Shown: in pieces, positions 1 through 4,984 of the stretch
Layout of the letters: the number at the start of each line of letters is the position of its first letter
Numbering within the stretch: the stretch's first letter is position 1
From: RGIG3701 sp017403345
GTDB taxonomy: Bacteria; Planctomycetota; Planctomycetia; Pirellulales; Thermoguttaceae
Assembly (NCBI GenBank): GCA_017403345.1
Contig: JAFQOH010000241.1
Coordinates: 1-14,694, forward strand
Length of the DNA: 14,694 nucleotides
Direction of reading: 5' to 3'
Program-made: the position numbers and the translations under genes
Notes under the pieces: generated by a model
Seen by the model: only the letters and a program-made list of their open reading frames with translations
Told to the model about the DNA's origin: nothing
Database searches by the model: none

Positions 1-50
1 ACTAGCTTCTAGCTAATGGCTAACAGCTAACAACTAACAGCTAACAGCTG
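1..50. repeat. Degenerate 7-bp tandem repeat (CAGCTAA-like)
   Basis: Just downstream of the ParB-like gene the sequence is made of imperfect units around CAGCTAA or TAACAGC, opening with ACTAGCTTCTAGCTA (1-15). The same 15-mer and the same TAACAGCTAACAGCT tract recur at 4905-4956. No coding role is seen. Confidence 0.75.
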
Positions 51-54
51 CCAG

Positions 55-1140
55 CTATTCCAAGTGTTTTGACGCGATAAGTACCAGACCATTCAAAGCG
101 TCGACAGCGTTCTTCGCGTAAAGGTTTCGGACGCGGCCGCCTTTGATGCCAGACGCGAGTTTGATCGCCGGCTTAAAAACATCCAGCCACTGGCGGTACA
201 TCTGCGGATCGTTCCATTTTTCGGGAGCTTCCTCCTCCGCGGTTTCCGGACCGGCCGGACTTTCCAACGTTTCCGGACTTTCCAACGTTTCCGGACTTTC
301 CAACGTTTCCGGACTTTCCAACGTTTCCGGACTTTCCAACGTTTCCGGACTTTCCAACGTTTCCGCGGTTTCCAGTATCCGGTCTGCTTCCTTTTCCAGA
401 ACTTTTCCTTCGGCGTACACTCTGCAATCTTCCGAGCAATACGCCTTTTCCGGGTCGAGATTTCCGAAGACCCAGTCCCCCGGCTCCCATTCCTCCGGCG
501 TCTTTTGCAGTTCCTCCAAATAGACAGTCGAGCACATTCTCTGACATCCCGGATTTCCGCAATGCGCGGTCTCTTTGAAACATCCGGAATCGTCGCGTTC
601 CGCGGTTTCCGAACTCTCCGGCATTTCCTTTGGTTCCCGGTCGGCATACTTTGTCGGACGTTCCTTCCCGTCCTTTCCTTTGCGAGTCTTGGGGAGTTCC
701 AACTTTCCAGCGTCGGAAAGTTCGCGAACGTACTGATAGATGGTGGATCTACTTCGGCTGAGGATCGCGCAGATGTCTTCGATGCTCCGGCTCGGATCAT
801 ACTTCAAAAGGATCTCGACAGCTCGGCGGATGTCCTGCCGACTAAGCGGAGTTGGGTGCGTTGAATTAGCTACCATCGCCATCTGAATGGCTTCCGTAAA
901 TGATTCTGGCTCAACGATCCAAACCGGGATTTTATCGAGTCCGGCACGCTTGGCGGCCTCAAATCGATGATGGCCGTCGATGAGATACACATCGTCGTCC
1001 AGTTGAAAGACATCAACCGGCTCTACATCCATGTCCTGCCGATAAATTTCCGCGAGATCCTCGATCATCTCCTCATTCATCCGGACTCTTACCTGCAGAT
1101 CCGGATGTGTTTTTAAGTCGTCAATTTTTACATAATTCAT
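55..1140 (-). CDS. ParB-like nuclease-domain protein with HTH, Cys cluster and hexapeptide repeats
   Basis: The 361-aa protein starts with a ParB/Srx-type domain (about 1-95) carrying the signature GHHRFEAAK at 56-64. An HTH region follows (about 117-150, SRSRSTIYQYVREL). Next is a stretch with six cysteines (C187, C194, C199, C203, C235, C239), which could bind zinc. Six exact copies of the hexapeptide ETLESP (about 260-295) form a probable flexible acidic linker. The C-terminal ~50 residues resemble part of the 108-aa neighbour (YRQWLDVFKPA against YKQWLKVFIPA). ParB family members bind DNA, and many use CTP. In plasmids and phages they act in partition or gene regulation. No ParA is visible here, so partition is unproven. 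The start is four bases after the upstream stop, with AGGA about nine bases before the ATG. It is the last gene of the operon within the window. Confidence 0.85.
   Translation of the reverse strand: MNYVKIDDLKTHPDLQVRVRMNEEMIEDLAEIYRQDMDVEPVDVFQLDDDVYLIDGHHRFEAAKRAGLDKIPVWIVEPESFTEAIQMAMVANSTHPTPLSRQDIRRAVEILLKYDPSRSIEDICAILSRSRSTIYQYVRELSDAGKLELPKTRKGKDGKERPTKYADREPKEMPESSETAERDDSGCFKETAHCGNPGCQRMCSTVYLEELQKTPEEWEPGDWVFGNLDPEKAYCSEDCRVYAEGKVLEKEADRILETAETLESPETLESPETLESPETLESPETLESPETLESPAGPETAEEEAPEKWNDPQMYRQWLDVFKPAIKLASGIKGGRVRNLYAKNAVDALNGLVLIASKHLE
257..364 (-). repeat. Six 18-bp tandem repeats inside the ParB-like gene
   Basis: Six exact head-to-tail copies of an 18-mer (GGACTTTCCAACGTTTCC on the plus strand) encode ETLESP on the minus strand. 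The copies are identical at DNA level, which points to recent expansion by slippage or recombination. A copy-number change would keep the frame. Confidence 0.95.
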
Positions 1141-1144
1141 TGTT

Positions 1145-1471
1145 TTAGGTCCTCATGTTTACGCCAAAGTACTCCGCCCAGTCCTCGTCGTTGTCTTCAT
1201 CCTCTTTGATCGGGACAAGCGGGATCTCGTCCATCTCGTCCATCTTCTTCAACGCTTCAAGGTCGATCTGGAATCCGTTGTACTCAAGCAGACTTCTGGT
1301 GAACCAGATCAGCTGGTCCAGACTTCGCAAAGCTGCGTTACTAAAAAATTTAAATGAATCCGTCCCCTTGCCATTCGCTTCGATCTCATGGACCAGTCGA
1401 TATGCAGGAATGAAGACCTTGAGCCATTGTTTGTATTTCTCGACTTCCCGGAGTCCGTCATTGTCGTTCAT
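1145..1471 (-). CDS. Hypothetical 108-aa protein related to the ParB-like C-terminus
   Basis: I do not recognise this family. The first 65 or so residues look helical and align by eye with the end of the ParB-like protein: Y-QWL-VF-PA near the N-terminus, then an NA---L--L pattern with conserved spacing. The C-terminus is strongly acidic (EDEDNDEDWAEYF). The start ATG overlaps the SSB stop in an ATGA, so translation is probably coupled. The gene ends four bases before the ParB-like start. The shared module suggests the two proteins contact each other or the same partner. That is inference from resemblance only. Confidence 0.75.
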   Translation of the reverse strand: MNDNDGLREVEKYKQWLKVFIPAYRLVHEIEANGKGTDSFKFFSNAALRSLDQLIWFTRSLLEYNGFQIDLEALKKMDEMDEIPLVPIKEDEDNDEDWAEYFGVNMRT

Positions 1472-1884
1472 CTTCGATAACTCCGTTTCTTCGGCCGTTC
1501 CTGATTGTATTCGTCCGGCTGTTCCCGACGTTCCTGACTTCCCTCTCTCGACGGACCGCCGAGCATTTGCATCGTTTCACCAACGACACGGATCTGCGAC
1601 CGTTTCTCGCGCGTCTTCTGATCCTCCCACTCATCCAGCTTGAGCCGTCCCTCGATCAGGACGCTAGACCCTTTGGCGAGATACTCATCCGCGACTTCCG
1701 CCACCTTCCCCCAAAGGGTAACTCCGATAAAAAGCGGAGTCTCGATCCATTCGCCTTCAGGAGTACGCCGACGGTCATTCACCGCCAGACCGATTTCACA
1801 AACCGGCATTCCGGACGGCGTGTAACGCAGATCTGGATCGCGGGTCAAATTGCCAACGAGAACGAGTTTGTTAAACGCTGCCAT
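1468..1884 (-). CDS. ssb: Single-stranded DNA-binding protein (SSB), element-encoded
   Basis: The 138-aa product carries an OB-fold SSB domain (about 1-110): FNKLVLVGNLTRDPDLRY at the N-terminus, then the TPLFIGVTLWGKVAEVADEYL stretch and GSSVLIEGRLKLDEW, all typical of bacterial SSB. It binds and protects single-stranded DNA in replication and recombination. The usual acidic, Phe-ending C-terminal tip that docks partner proteins is absent. The tail instead ends basic (KKRSYRR). The start is supported by AAAGGA six bases before the ATG. Its place in an operon with excisionase-like and ParB-like genes suggests it serves the element's own DNA processing. A chromosomal ssb presumably exists elsewhere. 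Confidence 0.93.
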   Translation of the reverse strand: MAAFNKLVLVGNLTRDPDLRYTPSGMPVCEIGLAVNDRRRTPEGEWIETPLFIGVTLWGKVAEVADEYLAKGSSVLIEGRLKLDEWEDQKTREKRSQIRVVGETMQMLGGPSREGSQERREQPDEYNQERPKKRSYRR

Positions 1885-1904
1885 GTTCTATCCTTTCTTT
1901 TTCT

Positions 1905-2140
1905 TGGGAGGCGGCGCGTCTCGCGTCGCTTCCCAATTTGTGCGAGATCGCGCATTCCCCACGGTTTTCAAGTCTGGGAGGCGGCGCGTCTCGCGTCGCT
2001 TCCCAATTCATGCGAGATCGCGCATCCTCCACGGTTTCCAAGTGACGCGGGACGCGTCACCTCCCAACGTCGCTTCCCAATTTGTGCGAGATCGCGCATT
2101 CCCCACGGTTTCCAAGTGACGCGGGACGCGTCACCTCCCA
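1905..2140. repeat. REPIN-like array 1 of GC-rich near-palindromes (70-bp period)
   Basis: This gap between the 180-aa protein gene and ssb is filled by repeats. Box A (1905-1935, again from 1975) folds as a 14-bp stem including two G-T pairs around a TCT loop. A spacer box with TGCGAGATCGCGCA follows, giving a 70-bp period. The array closes with TGACGCGGGACGCGTCA plus CCTCCCA at 2043-2066 and 2117-2140, which is box A in inverted orientation, so the array begins TGGGAGG and ends CCTCCCA. A partial box A lies at about 2069-2080. On the minus strand the array ends about 20 bases before the ssb start codon. Confidence 0.9.
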
Positions 2141-2151
2141 CTGTCGAAAAC

Positions 2152-2694
2152 TCAATTCACCCTCATACCTTCCGGGACGAGTACCGGATCGATACCGTGC
2201 CCTTCGGAGAAGTAGGGATCTCCCGGCTCGGTCTGCCTGACGGTCCACTTCTCATCCTCTGCGAGTTTCTCATCCTCTGCGAGTCTCACACATTCCGCGG
2301 ATCCCGCCCCCAGAAGCTGCACTTCCTCCCAGGCCGCATTATCCTCCGAAAGCTGAACTTCCTCCGGATCGAGGCATTCGGAGGAAGTGCCGGAACCCAA
2401 CCCGGCATCAGCTTCGGAAGGTTTCCAGATCCGCAGATCGGCGGTCTGATAGTGTGTTTCCGGAGTCTCTTTCGCACGTTCGCGAAGTTTCATTTCGGTC
2501 TCGGTCAGTTCGATCTGCGGTTTTTCCTTGAGCGGGAGGATCATGACCTTCCGGGCATATTTCCCATCGACCTGATCGGCCATCTGGCGAACTTTCAAAC
2601 TCACGGTCCGATCCAGCCAGACGAACATGAGCGTCAGCGAAACGAACAGGATCAGTGCATTCACGACAGTTTCCATCATTTCATTCTCTTTCAT
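2152..2694 (-). CDS. Hypothetical single-TM membrane protein with acidic tail
   Basis: The 180-aa protein is not recognised. A short acidic N-terminus is followed by one hydrophobic helix (about 8-27, VVNALILFVSLTLMFVWL). A positively charged stretch (KVRQMADQVDGKYARK) follows, which suggests the long charged C-terminal part is cytoplasmic. The tail is Glu-rich and has small internal repeats (EEVQL twice, KLAEDE in tandem). I chose the ATG at 2694 because GGAG lies six bases upstream. A longer reading would run into the repeat array. Repeat arrays lie on both sides of the gene. The function is unknown. The membrane anchor could tether an operon partner, but nothing shows that. Confidence 0.65.
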   Translation of the reverse strand: MKENEMMETVVNALILFVSLTLMFVWLDRTVSLKVRQMADQVDGKYARKVMILPLKEKPQIELTETEMKLRERAKETPETHYQTADLRIWKPSEADAGLGSGTSSECLDPEEVQLSEDNAAWEEVQLLGAGSAECVRLAEDEKLAEDEKWTVRQTEPGDPYFSEGHGIDPVLVPEGMRVN

Positions 2695-2707
2695 TTTCAA
2701 CTCCAAC

Positions 2708-2914
2708 TGGGAGGCGGCGCGTCTCGCGTCGCTTCTCATGGTTTCCAAGTCTGGGAGGCGGCGCGTCTCGCGTCGCTTCCCAATTCATGCGAGATCGTAC
2801 ATCCTCCGCGGTTTTCAAGTCTGGGAGGCGATGCGTCTCGCGTCGCTTCCCAATTCATGCGAGATCGCGCATTATTCCACGGTTTCCAAGTGACGCGAGA
2901 CGCGTCACCTCCCA
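2708..2914. repeat. REPIN-like array 2 of GC-rich near-palindromes
   Basis: Same family as the array at 1905-2140. Box A copies begin at 2708 (a shortened 44-bp unit), 2752 and 2822, the last two 70 bp apart. The array closes with the inverted box TGACGCGAGACGCGTCA plus CCTCCCA (2891-2914). The closing box supplies the last Gly-Arg codons and stop of the 103-aa gene. The opening box touches the ribosome binding site of the 180-aa gene. Confidence 0.9.
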
Positions 2915-3216
2915 AGGTCTGCCATATCGCGGTCTTTCCTTTCCGCCCAGCTTTTCATACCGGCTTCGAGTCCATGGCGGATAGCGGAAAGTGTCTTGAG
3001 GAACTCGGCCAGCTCATGATGGGCGTCCATGACCGGTCCGATAGTGGTCCCGAACAAGTTCAGATCGCGGCATTCGATCCTTGGTTTATCCAGAATGTGC
3101 ATTGCGGACCGGACGGCCATTTCCAGCTCAACGACTTTGTGGACCAGAGCCGTCATTGCTGCGAACTCGCGGGCATCGGACGAACAAAGGCGGATGATGT
3201 CTTCAGGGTACGTCAT
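2905..3216 (-). CDS. Hypothetical 103-aa helical protein
   Basis: The protein is predicted largely helical with no motif I can name (MTYPEDIIRLCSSDAREF at the start). I chose the ATG at 3216 because AAGGAG sits seven to eight bases upstream, giving 103 aa. A longer in-frame start at 3261 has less support. The gene overlaps the end of the preceding gene by 14 bases, so the two are probably co-translated. Its last two codons and stop lie inside a repeat box, so the repeat insertion may have replaced the original C-terminus. Confidence 0.6.
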   Translation of the reverse strand: MTYPEDIIRLCSSDAREFAAMTALVHKVVELEMAVRSAMHILDKPRIECRDLNLFGTTIGPVMDAHHELAEFLKTLSAIRHGLEAGMKSWAERKDRDMADLGR

Positions 3217-3397
3217 TTTCTTTCTCCTTTTCAAAAGGAATTTCAGCTTGGCCGCTGTCATCCTGTTCCTTGGCCAATCTCAGCTTTTTCAAGGCGGCGT
3301 CCCTTTCCCCCTTTCGTTTGTTCGCGAGATCCTGCGCGGCCTGATAGGCTTTTTCGGCGCGGATCCATTCATTCAGTGCGGCATCGATTCGGTTCAT
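3203..3397 (-). CDS. Hypothetical 64-aa coiled-coil-like protein
   Basis: A small, highly charged, Ala/Lys/Glu-rich protein (MNRIDAALNEWIRAEKAYQ, then ANKRKGERDAALKKL) that should form one long helix or coiled coil. The ATG at 3397 overlaps the stop of the excisionase-like gene as ATGA, which favours it over an upstream in-frame ATG at 3427. No family is recognised. Small helical proteins next to excisionase genes are common in integrative elements, but the role here is not known. Confidence 0.6.
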   Translation of the reverse strand: MNRIDAALNEWIRAEKAYQAAQDLANKRKGERDAALKKLRLAKEQDDSGQAEIPFEKEKENDVP

Positions 3398-3630
3398 CGC
3401 CTGCCACCCTGAAGAGCTTTCCGGCACGCTTCAAGTGCCTCTCTTGCTGCAATTCCAGTGACCCGGACTTCCACCTGTGAAGGTCCGAGGATCTTCTCGA
3501 CGGGCCGCCTTTCCAGGCGAAAGCTCCCGCCGGGAAGTCTCCGTGCCTTGATTTTCCCGGAATGAATGTAATTCGTGATCGTCCTTTGTGTTACGCCGAG
3601 CATTTCGGCGGCCTGTGCGGTCGTGAGCAT
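3394..3630 (-). CDS. Excisionase-like MerR/HTH_17-type DNA-binding protein
   Basis: The 78-aa protein begins with a short winged-helix domain typical of the excisionase/HTH_17 family: LTTAQAAEMLGVTQRTITNY (helix-turn-helix, about 2-21), then the wing IKARRLPGGSFRLERRPVEKIL. Such proteins bend DNA at att sites to direct excision, or act as small regulators. AAGGAG six bases before the ATG fixes the start. It is the first gene of the minus-strand operon that ends with the ParB-like gene. It lies just downstream of the tRNA-like block, with only about 33 bases between that block and the ATG, so the tRNA-like RNA may form its leader. As an Xis it would pair with the integrase at 5239-6276, though the two are not adjacent. 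Confidence 0.85.
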   Translation of the reverse strand: MLTTAQAAEMLGVTQRTITNYIHSGKIKARRLPGGSFRLERRPVEKILGPSQVEVRVTGIAAREALEACRKALQGGRR

Positions 3631-3662
3631 GGCATTCTCCTTTCTGTTTCATGATTCAGGTA

Positions 3663-3704
3663 AGACCGGCGAGGGAATCGAACCCTCGTTCAACCGCTCC
3701 GGTC
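3663..3704 (-). ncRNA. tRNA-like minihelix 1 (T-arm plus acceptor)
   Basis: Minus strand 3704 to 3663 folds as GACCGG, a 10-nt connector (AGCGGTTGAA), CGAGGG, loop TTCGATT, CCCTCG, CCGGTC and a T. That is a T-arm with a canonical T-loop stacked on an acceptor-like stem, 12 bp in all, the same as a tRNA's 7+5. The connector resembles the D-loop of tRNA-Ser and contains the GG that would dock on a T-loop. An alternative is a divergent class II tRNA-Ser(GGA) covering 3663-3751, with an anticodon-like hairpin GCGG-TTGGATT-CCGC, but its acceptor pairs poorly (5 of 7, two of them wobbles). Confidence 0.5.
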
Positions 3705-3766
3705 GTCACGGCCTGCGGAATCCAACCGCCTTAATTGATTCCCCTGCGACCCTCTCTCCCCCTGTT

Positions 3767-3845
3767 ACGGAGGACCCGGAATTGAACCGGGACAGAACAA
3801 CCAATCTTTCGCAAAGACCGCTGGTGGCCAATTCCCCACCCTCAG
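3767..3845 (-). tRNA. Probable divergent tRNA-Arg (anticodon GCG)
   Basis: Read on the minus strand, this has an acceptor CTGAGGG/TCCTCCG (6 of 7 paired, one T-C mismatch) and an anticodon arm GGTCT-TTGCGAA-AGATT with anticodon GCG. An 11-nt variable region and a perfect T-arm CCCGG-TTCAATT-CCGGG follow. Total length is 79 nt with no CCA. The D-arm is irregular (GTGG-GGAATTGG-CCAC would pair but leaves no normal 8-9 linker). It is either a rapidly evolving element-borne tRNA or a decaying one. A covariance-model score would settle it. Confidence 0.45.
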
Positions 3846-3928
3846 GCTGCAAGTTCGCTCCCGCATGTGCACTCAAGGAGTCACGGCTTGCCGCCACCGC
3901 CGTCCGGATCATTACCTGCTCCGGTCAG

Positions 3929-3946
3929 GTCAGGTCTTTCCCTGAC
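3929..3946. other. Small hairpin in the tRNA-like block
   Basis: GTCAGG (3929-3934) pairs with CCTGAC (3941-3946) around TCTTTC. It belongs to the run of stem-loops between the tRNA-Arg-like gene and minihelix 2. Confidence 0.5.
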
Positions 3947-3951
3947 GCCAA

Positions 3952-3975
3952 CTTTACAGGTGCGCACCTGCAAAG
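3952..3975. promoter_or_regulatory. 24-bp near-perfect palindrome
   Basis: A perfect 14-bp palindrome CAGGTGCGCACCTG (3957-3970) is extended by CTTT on the left and AAAG on the right, with one mismatched pair. It could be a dimeric operator or an RNA stem. It lies just downstream (minus strand) of minihelix 2. Confidence 0.6.
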
Positions 3976-3980
3976 ATTCA

Positions 3981-4024
3981 TTTCTCTGTTCGGACTCGAA
4001 CCGAAACGCTTTCCAGTCAGAGAA
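3981..4024 (-). ncRNA. tRNA-like minihelix 2 (T-arm plus acceptor)
   Basis: Minus strand 4024 to 3981 reads TTCTCTG, a 12-nt connector (ACTGGAAAGCGT), TTCGG, loop TTCGAGT, CCGAA, CAGAGAA and an A. All seven acceptor pairs and all five T-stem pairs are Watson-Crick, and the loop is a canonical T-loop. No anticodon arm fits between acceptor and T-arm. The architecture is the same as minihelix 1. It is either an anticodon-less tRNA mimic or a deleted tRNA. Confidence 0.55.
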
Positions 4025-4062
4025 CCCGCATCCCTGCGGGAGGGCATTCTTCCATGAATGCC
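4025..4062. other. Two tandem perfect hairpins
   Basis: CCCGCA-TCCC-TGCGGG (4025-4040) and GGCATTC-TTCCAT-GAATGCC (4043-4062) lie back to back directly 5' (minus strand) of minihelix 2. On the plus strand the second is followed by GTTTTG, so it could act as a weak plus-strand terminator. Confidence 0.6.
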
Positions 4063-4065
4063 GTT

Positions 4066-4119
4066 TTGTAAAAAAGGGGAACACGCGCAGGTCTGCATCC
4101 CATACGCGGTCCCCCTTTT
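4066..4119 (-). terminator. Terminator-like hairpin entering the tRNA-like block (minus)
   Basis: On the minus strand GGGGGAC pairs with GTTCCCC, which is followed by TTTTTT. The outer stem extends with AAAA/TTTT, and an inner CGCG stem is also possible. It would stop minus-strand transcription coming from the 4652-4795 gene. If so, the tRNA-like block and the excisionase operon need a promoter downstream of it, and I did not find a convincing one. Confidence 0.5.
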
Positions 4120-4139
4120 GGTCCGGAAACCCGGAATTG
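4119..4139 (-). pseudogene. Possible tRNA 3'-end fragment with CCA
   Basis: The minus strand reads CAATT, CCGGG, TTTCCGG, A, CCA: the order of T-loop end, T-stem 3' strand, acceptor 3' strand, discriminator and CCA. The sequence CAATTCCGGGT matches the same part of the tRNA-Arg-like gene. The 5' T-stem strand is missing, so this is at most a remnant, perhaps an old attachment core. Confidence 0.25.
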
Positions 4140-4147
4140 GACATTTG

Positions 4148-4175
4148 AAACGCCATGCAGGGCGTTTTATTTTTT
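4148..4175 (+). terminator. Rho-independent terminator (plus strand)
   Basis: AAACGCC (4148-4154) pairs with GGCGTTT (4161-4167) around ATGCAG. TATTTTTT follows on the plus strand. No plus-strand gene is evident upstream, so it may limit antisense transcription through the tRNA-like block. Confidence 0.65.
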
Positions 4176-4349
4176 CGCTATCAGCTATCTGCTATCCGCT
4201 CGAAAGGAGTCAGGAACCACCTAATGAAGTCTTCCATCCGTCCATGGTTGGTCCCACGGCCTGTTTCCTTCGGCTCAGGTTATTTACCCGATCGTCCTGA
4301 ACAATGATGCGAACCCTCCGATCGCTTTTAGCGGATAGTGTTCCCCCTC

Positions 4350-4378
4350 TTTTCATTTCCTCCGGGCCGGGGTATAAT
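4350..4378 (+). promoter_or_regulatory. Sigma70-type promoter for the 76-aa gene
   Basis: TTTTCA (4350-4355), a 17-bp spacer and a perfect TATAAT (4373-4378) lie about 47 bases before the ATG at 4425 on the plus strand. Confidence 0.7.
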
Positions 4379-4424
4379 GGGAGAATCCAAAAAACCATTC
4401 CCCCCGACCCGAAAGGAAAATACC

Positions 4425-4655
4425 ATGACCGACTGTATCCTGTCGATTGCCTCTGCTTTTCAGGTTTGGCTCCTGTTTCGCCAGACAGCCATATTGAAAA
4501 ACCAGGCGGAGATCGCCGACCGGCTGGAATCGTTAAACTTCTGGCTTGCCTCCAAAACGACCGGTTATCCACTGGATACGGTGAAGCGTGAAACGGCAGG
4601 AAAACCTCGCCCGTCCGGTGTTGGATTCATTGACCTTTCCTCTGATCTGGACTAG
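4425..4655 (+). CDS. Hypothetical 76-aa protein with hydrophobic N-terminus
   Basis: The only plus-strand gene I support in the element. The N-terminal part is moderately hydrophobic (CILSIASAFQVWLLF, about 4-18), then a charged helix (ILKNQAEIADRLESLNFWL). The C-terminus is polar and ends acidic. It might be a weak membrane segment followed by a short coiled coil. I do not recognise the family. Support comes from a good promoter (4350-4378) and AAAGGA about eight bases before the ATG. Its TAG stop overlaps the TAG of the convergent membrane-protein gene in one palindromic CTAG. Confidence 0.6.
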   Translation: MTDCILSIASAFQVWLLFRQTAILKNQAEIADRLESLNFWLASKTTGYPLDTVKRETAGKPRPSGVGFIDLSSDLD

Positions 4656-4795
4656 ATCTTGTTTTTGAGGATCGCCCATGCCATAGTGAAAACGAGAGCG
4701 GCCAAAGCGAACATGAGCAGGATCATCCCTCCGGCATAGAAATGAGCGGCCCAGTTTGGCAGCTGGATTACCCATTCACATTTTTCGCTGATCAT
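4652..4795 (-). CDS. Small single-TM membrane protein, 47 aa
   Basis: The product is 47 aa: a short polar N-terminus (MISEKCEWVIQLPNW), then one strong hydrophobic helix (about 18-41, GGMILLMFALAALVF within it) and a basic end (LKNKI). This is the usual form of small phage or plasmid membrane peptides, such as holin-like proteins, superinfection-exclusion proteins or toxin-like peptides. The sequence alone does not choose between these. AAGGAG lies seven to eight bases before the ATG. The gene faces the 76-aa gene and shares its stop site. A 9-bp hairpin at 4828-4857 lies in its leader. Confidence 0.6.
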   Translation of the reverse strand: MISEKCEWVIQLPNWAAHFYAGGMILLMFALAALVFTMAWAILKNKI

Positions 4796-4827
4796 TTTTT
4801 CCGCTCCTTTCAAGCCATGGACCTTAA

Positions 4828-4857
4828 CTCTCCGGGCCGAGGTAAAAACCCGGAGAG
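4828..4857. other. 9-bp perfect hairpin
   Basis: CTCTCCGGG (4828-4836) pairs with CCCGGAGAG (4849-4857) around a 12-nt loop. It lies 33-62 bases upstream of the 47-aa gene start with no U-tract, so a leader structure or binding site is more likely than a terminator. The flank CTCCGGGCCG-GGTA is repeated next to the -10 box at 4360-4377. Confidence 0.6.
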
Positions 4858-4904
4858 GGGAGAAAGTTCCAATTCACTCCCAGAGGTCCAGCTTTTTTTG
4901 AGCT

Positions 4905-4956
4905 ACTAGCTTCTAGCTATTAGCTACTAGCTTTTTAAACTAACAGCTAACAGCTC
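4905..4956. repeat. Second copy of the AGCTA/TAACAGC low-complexity repeat
   Basis: ACTAGCTTCTAGCTA (4905-4919) is identical to bases 1-15. It is followed by further CTAGCTA units and TAACAGCTAACAGCT. The two copies bracket the segment that holds the SSB/ParB operon and the tRNA-like block. Confidence 0.75.
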
Positions 4957-4984
4957 CCAACTCCGCATCCTGCCAGAAAGGCAT

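Noticed and set aside
1905..2914. CRISPR array
   Set aside because: The period and palindromes suggested it, but the intervals between the boxes are themselves repeated rather than unique spacers, and there are no cas genes.
1567..3480. Long plus-strand open frame of 637 codons across ssb and the repeat arrays
   Set aside because: It runs antisense to several well-supported minus-strand genes and gets its openness from the GC-rich repeats. No domain is seen.
3663..4119. tmRNA gene
   Set aside because: The T-arm/acceptor modules resemble a tmRNA tRNA-like domain, but no tag reading frame or matching 5' domain at a distance was found. Each module closes on itself within 44 nt.
4223..4306. Plus-strand 27-codon ORF (MKSSIRPWLVPRPVSFG...)
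   Set aside because: The ribosome binding site is about 15 bases away and no promoter is visible. It is too short to support without conservation.
4210..4356. Minus-strand ORF of 48 codons with GGAGG before its ATG
   Set aside because: The ribosome binding site is only two bases from the ATG, the ORF overlaps the -35 of the plus-strand promoter, and the sequence has no recognisable domain.
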